The translations under genes were made by a program, and so were the position numbers. From positions 38,510 through 44,890 of the forward strand of contig NZ_KL585445.1 in NCBI RefSeq assembly GCF_000721935.1: a stretch of DNA of 6,381 nt, in the 5' to 3' direction. Below, piece by piece: positions 6,229 to 6,381 of this stretch (position 1 is its first letter; each line of letters starts with the position of its first letter). The notes under the pieces were generated by a model. That model ran no database searches and was not told where the DNA came from. It worked only from the letters and a program-made list of their open reading frames with translations. Origin of the DNA: Streptomyces sp. NRRL WC-3549 (GTDB lineage: Bacteria; Actinomycetota; Actinomycetes; Streptomycetales; Streptomycetaceae).

Positions 6229-6381
6229 GAGTTGAAGACGCTTCCGTTGCCCGAGTGTGTCCTCCAAGTCACGTTAACGTGTCCGCCCGAGGTCTTGCGC
6301 TTCCGCGCACACACTGCATGCCCCTCGACGGATTATCCCAATAGCCGCAGGTCACAGGGGTGTTGGCGGCCGGACGAGCGG
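6229..6381. other. Non-coding region upstream of the cebE promoter
   Basis: Together with the cebE leader and promoter this completes a 345-base gene-free stretch (6037-6381). I see no gene on either strand in this part. Apart from the 12-bp palindrome at 6270-6281 and a trivial 5-bp hairpin at 6296-6309 it holds nothing I can name. It may contain the promoter of a gene beyond the right edge. Confidence 0.5.
6270..6281. repeat. 12-bp perfect palindrome CACGTTAACGTG, possible regulator site
   Basis: A perfect inverted repeat centred 47-53 bases upstream of the cebE -35. It is A/T-rich at its core in otherwise G+C-rich DNA and unlike the CebR operator. The position suits a second regulator of cebE, or of a divergent gene outside the window. 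No family is assigned. Confidence 0.4.

Noticed and set aside
6037..6267. N-terminal extension of CebE to the ATG at 6267
   Set aside because: It includes the promoter and operator, and would bury the lipoprotein signal peptide 77 residues inside the protein. The ATG at 6036 has a good ribosome site.
1..6381. Mobile elements, CRISPR arrays, tRNA or rRNA genes
   Set aside because: I saw no transposase or integrase sequence, no regularly spaced repeats and no tRNA- or rRNA-like segment on either strand.

Overview
The window carries a cellobiose/cello-oligosaccharide uptake and hydrolysis locus from a high-GC actinomycete, almost certainly Streptomyces or a close relative. The reasons are the G+C-rich coding sequence with strong G/C third-position bias, no in-frame TTA codon seen in the genes, and a protein set matching the Streptomyces cebEFG-bglC-cebR cluster. 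All five genes lie on the minus strand, so transcription runs from the right end of the window to the left.

Layout in transcription order: a control region of about 345 bases (6037-6381) with a consensus-like promoter and an operator; cebE (4714-6036), a lipoprotein sugar-binding protein; a 169-base gap filled with strong hairpins; cebF (3546-4544) and cebG (2610-3530), the two permease subunits, 15 bases apart; a long hairpin with an operator next to the following start codon; bglC (1014-2474), a cytoplasmic family GH1 beta-glucosidase; an intrinsic terminator; a third operator; and cebR (788 to beyond base 1), a LacI-family repressor whose C-terminal end lies outside the window.

The same perfect 14-bp palindrome, TGGGAGCGCTCCCA, occurs three times (905-918, 2477-2490, 6170-6183), once before each presumed transcription unit: cebEFG, bglC and cebR. 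It is the known operator of Streptomyces CebR and Thermobifida CelR. The inferred circuit is that CebR represses the importer, the glucosidase and itself until cellobiose or a related cello-oligosaccharide enters and releases it. CebE captures the sugar outside the membrane, CebF-CebG carry it in, and BglC cleaves it to glucose, which also removes the inducer. No ATPase gene is present; in Streptomyces the shared ATPase MsiK, encoded elsewhere, powers this type of importer.

I see no novel system here. The points worth a second look are in the regulatory DNA: the bglC operator merged with the translation start region, the graded symmetry of the three operators, the hairpins that split the cluster, the unexplained 12-bp palindrome upstream of cebE, and the position of cebR at the downstream end of the cluster.
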